From JAVBNO01 sp031551485 (GTDB lineage Bacteria; Bacillota; Clostridia; Oscillospirales; Ruminococcaceae): a stretch of DNA of 21,526 nt. How positions within the stretch are numbered: position 1 is the stretch's first letter; every line of letters begins with the position of its first letter. Position numbers and translations under genes: made by a program. Location: positions 1-21,526 of the forward strand of contig JAVBNO010000042.1 in the NCBI GenBank assembly GCA_031551485.1, read 5' to 3'. Positions 20,983 to 21,526 of this stretch are shown here, one piece after another. The notes beneath the pieces were generated by a model. That model was not told the DNA's origin, made no database searches, and saw only the letters and a program-made list of their open reading frames with translations.

Positions 20983-21019
20983 AATGCAGACACGAAAGAA
21001 GTTTTGTGTCTGCATTTTT
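20983..21019 (+). terminator. terminator of the lipoprotein gene
   Basis: AATGCAGACAC (20983-20993) pairs with GTGTCTGCATT (21006-21016). Inner G-T and A-T pairs extend the stem to a GAAG loop, and T residues follow. Confidence 0.88.
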
Positions 21020-21117
21020 ACATCTGTTTTTCGCCGTTTGCCAATACATTTTATGGCCATTTTAACTTCCTGTTTTTCACAAAAGAAATACTATTTATTC
21101 ATATCCTTTTAACATCT

Positions 21118-21139
21118 GCTATCTGATAGCTGCTATAAT
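21118..21139 (+). promoter_or_regulatory. extended -10 promoter with perfect dyad, for the candidate small RNA
   Basis: TGCTATAAT (21131-21139) is a TGn-extended perfect -10. Immediately upstream, GCTATC-T-GATAGC (21118-21130) is a perfect 13-bp dyad in the spacer, a typical operator position. A distant TTAACA (21109-21114, 19-bp spacer) is the only -35 candidate. The preceding 80 bp are A/T-rich. Confidence 0.6.
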
Positions 21140-21145
21140 GAAATT

Positions 21146-21264
21146 GTACCAGAAACGACGTAACCGCAAGCGTCAGGTACATTTACTACCCTCCTCAAAA
21201 AACACACCTCAAGCTAAAAAGGCAGACACATATTATGGTGTCTGCCTTTTTAGCTTCTTTTTTT
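21146..21264 (+). ncRNA. candidate small regulatory RNA
   Basis: From the predicted +1 at about 21146, GUACC (21146-21150) pairs with GGUAC (21176-21180) around an inner GACG/CGUC stem (21157-21160 with 21171-21174). A roughly 30-nt A/C-rich single-stranded linker follows, containing ACCCTCC (21188-21194) and ACACACCTC. The RNA ends with a 19-bp terminator stem (arms 21211-21229 and 21238-21256) and C plus seven T. No convincing ORF with a ribosome site is present. The design (5' hairpin, anti-Shine-Dalgarno-like linker, terminator) is typical of trans-acting small RNAs of Firmicutes such as RsaE/RoxS, but I cannot assign a known family. Confidence 0.6.
21211..21264 (+). terminator. strong intrinsic terminator ending the candidate small RNA
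   Basis: AAGCTAAAAAGGCAGACAC (21211-21229) is perfectly complementary to 21238-21256, loop ATATTATG, followed by C and T7. It shares the core GCAGACAC/GTGTCTGC with the terminator at 20983-21019. Confidence 0.93.
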
Positions 21265-21323
21265 GCTTTTCAGCGGTTGAATGGTTGTGTGCATATCATT
21301 TGTGTTGTTTCAATAATGCTAAA

Positions 21324-21387
21324 CAGAGCATCAAACCCGAATGCAACTTCCATTTAGAATGAAATTGCATTCGGGTTTGATGCTCTG
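21324..21387 (-). terminator. 64-nt near-perfect palindrome after tRNA-Asn
   Basis: A 23-bp perfect stem (21324-21346 with 21365-21387), with inner CATT/AATG pairs. On the minus strand it begins within the CCA end of the tRNA and is followed by TTTAG, so it probably ends the rRNA/tRNA transcript despite a short U-tract. Confidence 0.65.
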
Positions 21388-21461
21388 GCTCCCCAAGTTG
21401 GACTCGAACCAACGACCCTGCGGTTAACAGCCGCATGCTCTACCAACTGAGCTATTGAGGA
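21386..21461 (-). tRNA. tRNA-Asn(GTT) with encoded CCA
   Basis: The minus strand folds as a 73-nt cloverleaf plus CCA: acceptor TCCTCAA/TTGGGGA (containing a wobble pair), D-arm GCTC-AGTTGGTA-GAGC, anticodon stem TGCGG/CCGCA with loop CTGTTAA (anticodon GTT), variable GGGTC, T-arm GTTGG-TTCGAGT-CCAAC, discriminator G. It lies about 9 nt after the 5S rRNA end, as expected for a tRNA at the 3' end of an rRNA operon. Confidence 0.97.
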
Positions 21462-21470
21462 AAATTTGAG

Positions 21471-21526
21471 CCGGCGCCGACCTATCTTCCCAGGCGGTCA
21501 CCCGCCAAGTATTGTGGGCACGGATG
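21471..21526 (-). rRNA. rrf: 5S rRNA, 3' portion (cut by window edge)
   Basis: The minus strand reads CCCACAATACTTGGCGGGTG, then ACCGCCTGGGAAGATAGGTC and GGCGCCGGC, the 3' half of bacterial 5S rRNA. The 5' half lies beyond the window. Together with the tRNA-Asn it marks the end of an rRNA operon. Confidence 0.9.

Noticed and set aside
21138..21362. 74-codon open frame over the candidate small RNA
   Set aside because: It has no ribosome site, crosses the strong terminator at 21211-21264 and shows an unnatural Phe-rich translation of the T-run.

Overview
The window looks like chromosomal DNA of a moderately GC-rich Firmicute of class Clostridia, probably near Oscillospiraceae/Ruminococcaceae. 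The evidence is the clostridial 2[4Fe-4S] ferredoxin, the decarboxylase-darA-holB-ricT cluster, many lipoproteins with strong AGGAGG-type ribosome sites, sigma-A-type promoters, a DUF4358 lipoprotein, and a tRNA-Asn with encoded CCA next to 5S rRNA. The species assignment is inference. No phage, IS element, CRISPR array or defence island is visible.

Layout. 1-519 (-): a MerR/TipAS-type regulator cut by the window edge, with a diagnostic 19-bp-spacer promoter. 715-3102 (+): a 61-aa unknown protein, a lipoprotein, a YgjP-type metallopeptidase and an HD phosphohydrolase. 3103-3476: a long hairpin, a doubtful 40-aa ORF and a strong promoter. 3477-4232 (+): a four-helix membrane protein with a coiled-coil tail made of 33-bp repeats. 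4233-4890: no gene, but a terminator and two tandem copies of a hairpin-rich repeat. 4891-6915 (-): a secreted lipoprotein amidase. 7272-9425 (+): Tex. 9610-10287 (-): a cell-wall-anchored surface protein. 10546-12536 (+): two overlapping bPH2 membrane proteins (YdbS/YdbT-like). 12599-13141 (-): a DUF4358 lipoprotein with a long leader.

13490-18975 (+) is a tightly packed operon: short QueG-like protein, FemABX-type peptidoglycan aminoacyltransferase, Orn/Lys/Arg decarboxylase, DarA (c-di-AMP receptor), HolB (clamp-loader delta') and RicT. It resembles the Bacillus yaaO-tmk-darA-yaaR-holB-ricT order, but tmk and yaaR are absent. Then follow a ferredoxin (19083-19256), a DUF1624-like acyltransferase-type membrane protein (19360-20142), and a lipoprotein (20213-20953). 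The right edge holds tRNA-Asn and the 3' part of 5S rRNA on the minus strand, the end of an rRNA operon.

The two most interesting unexplained structures are non-coding. One is a probable small RNA at about 21146-21264. It has an extended -10 promoter with a perfect dyad just upstream, a 5' hairpin beginning at the predicted +1, a single-stranded anti-Shine-Dalgarno-like ACCCTCC stretch, and a strong intrinsic terminator. The other is the tandem 196-bp repeat at 4374-4810, whose copies differ at paired positions so that a hairpin is kept.
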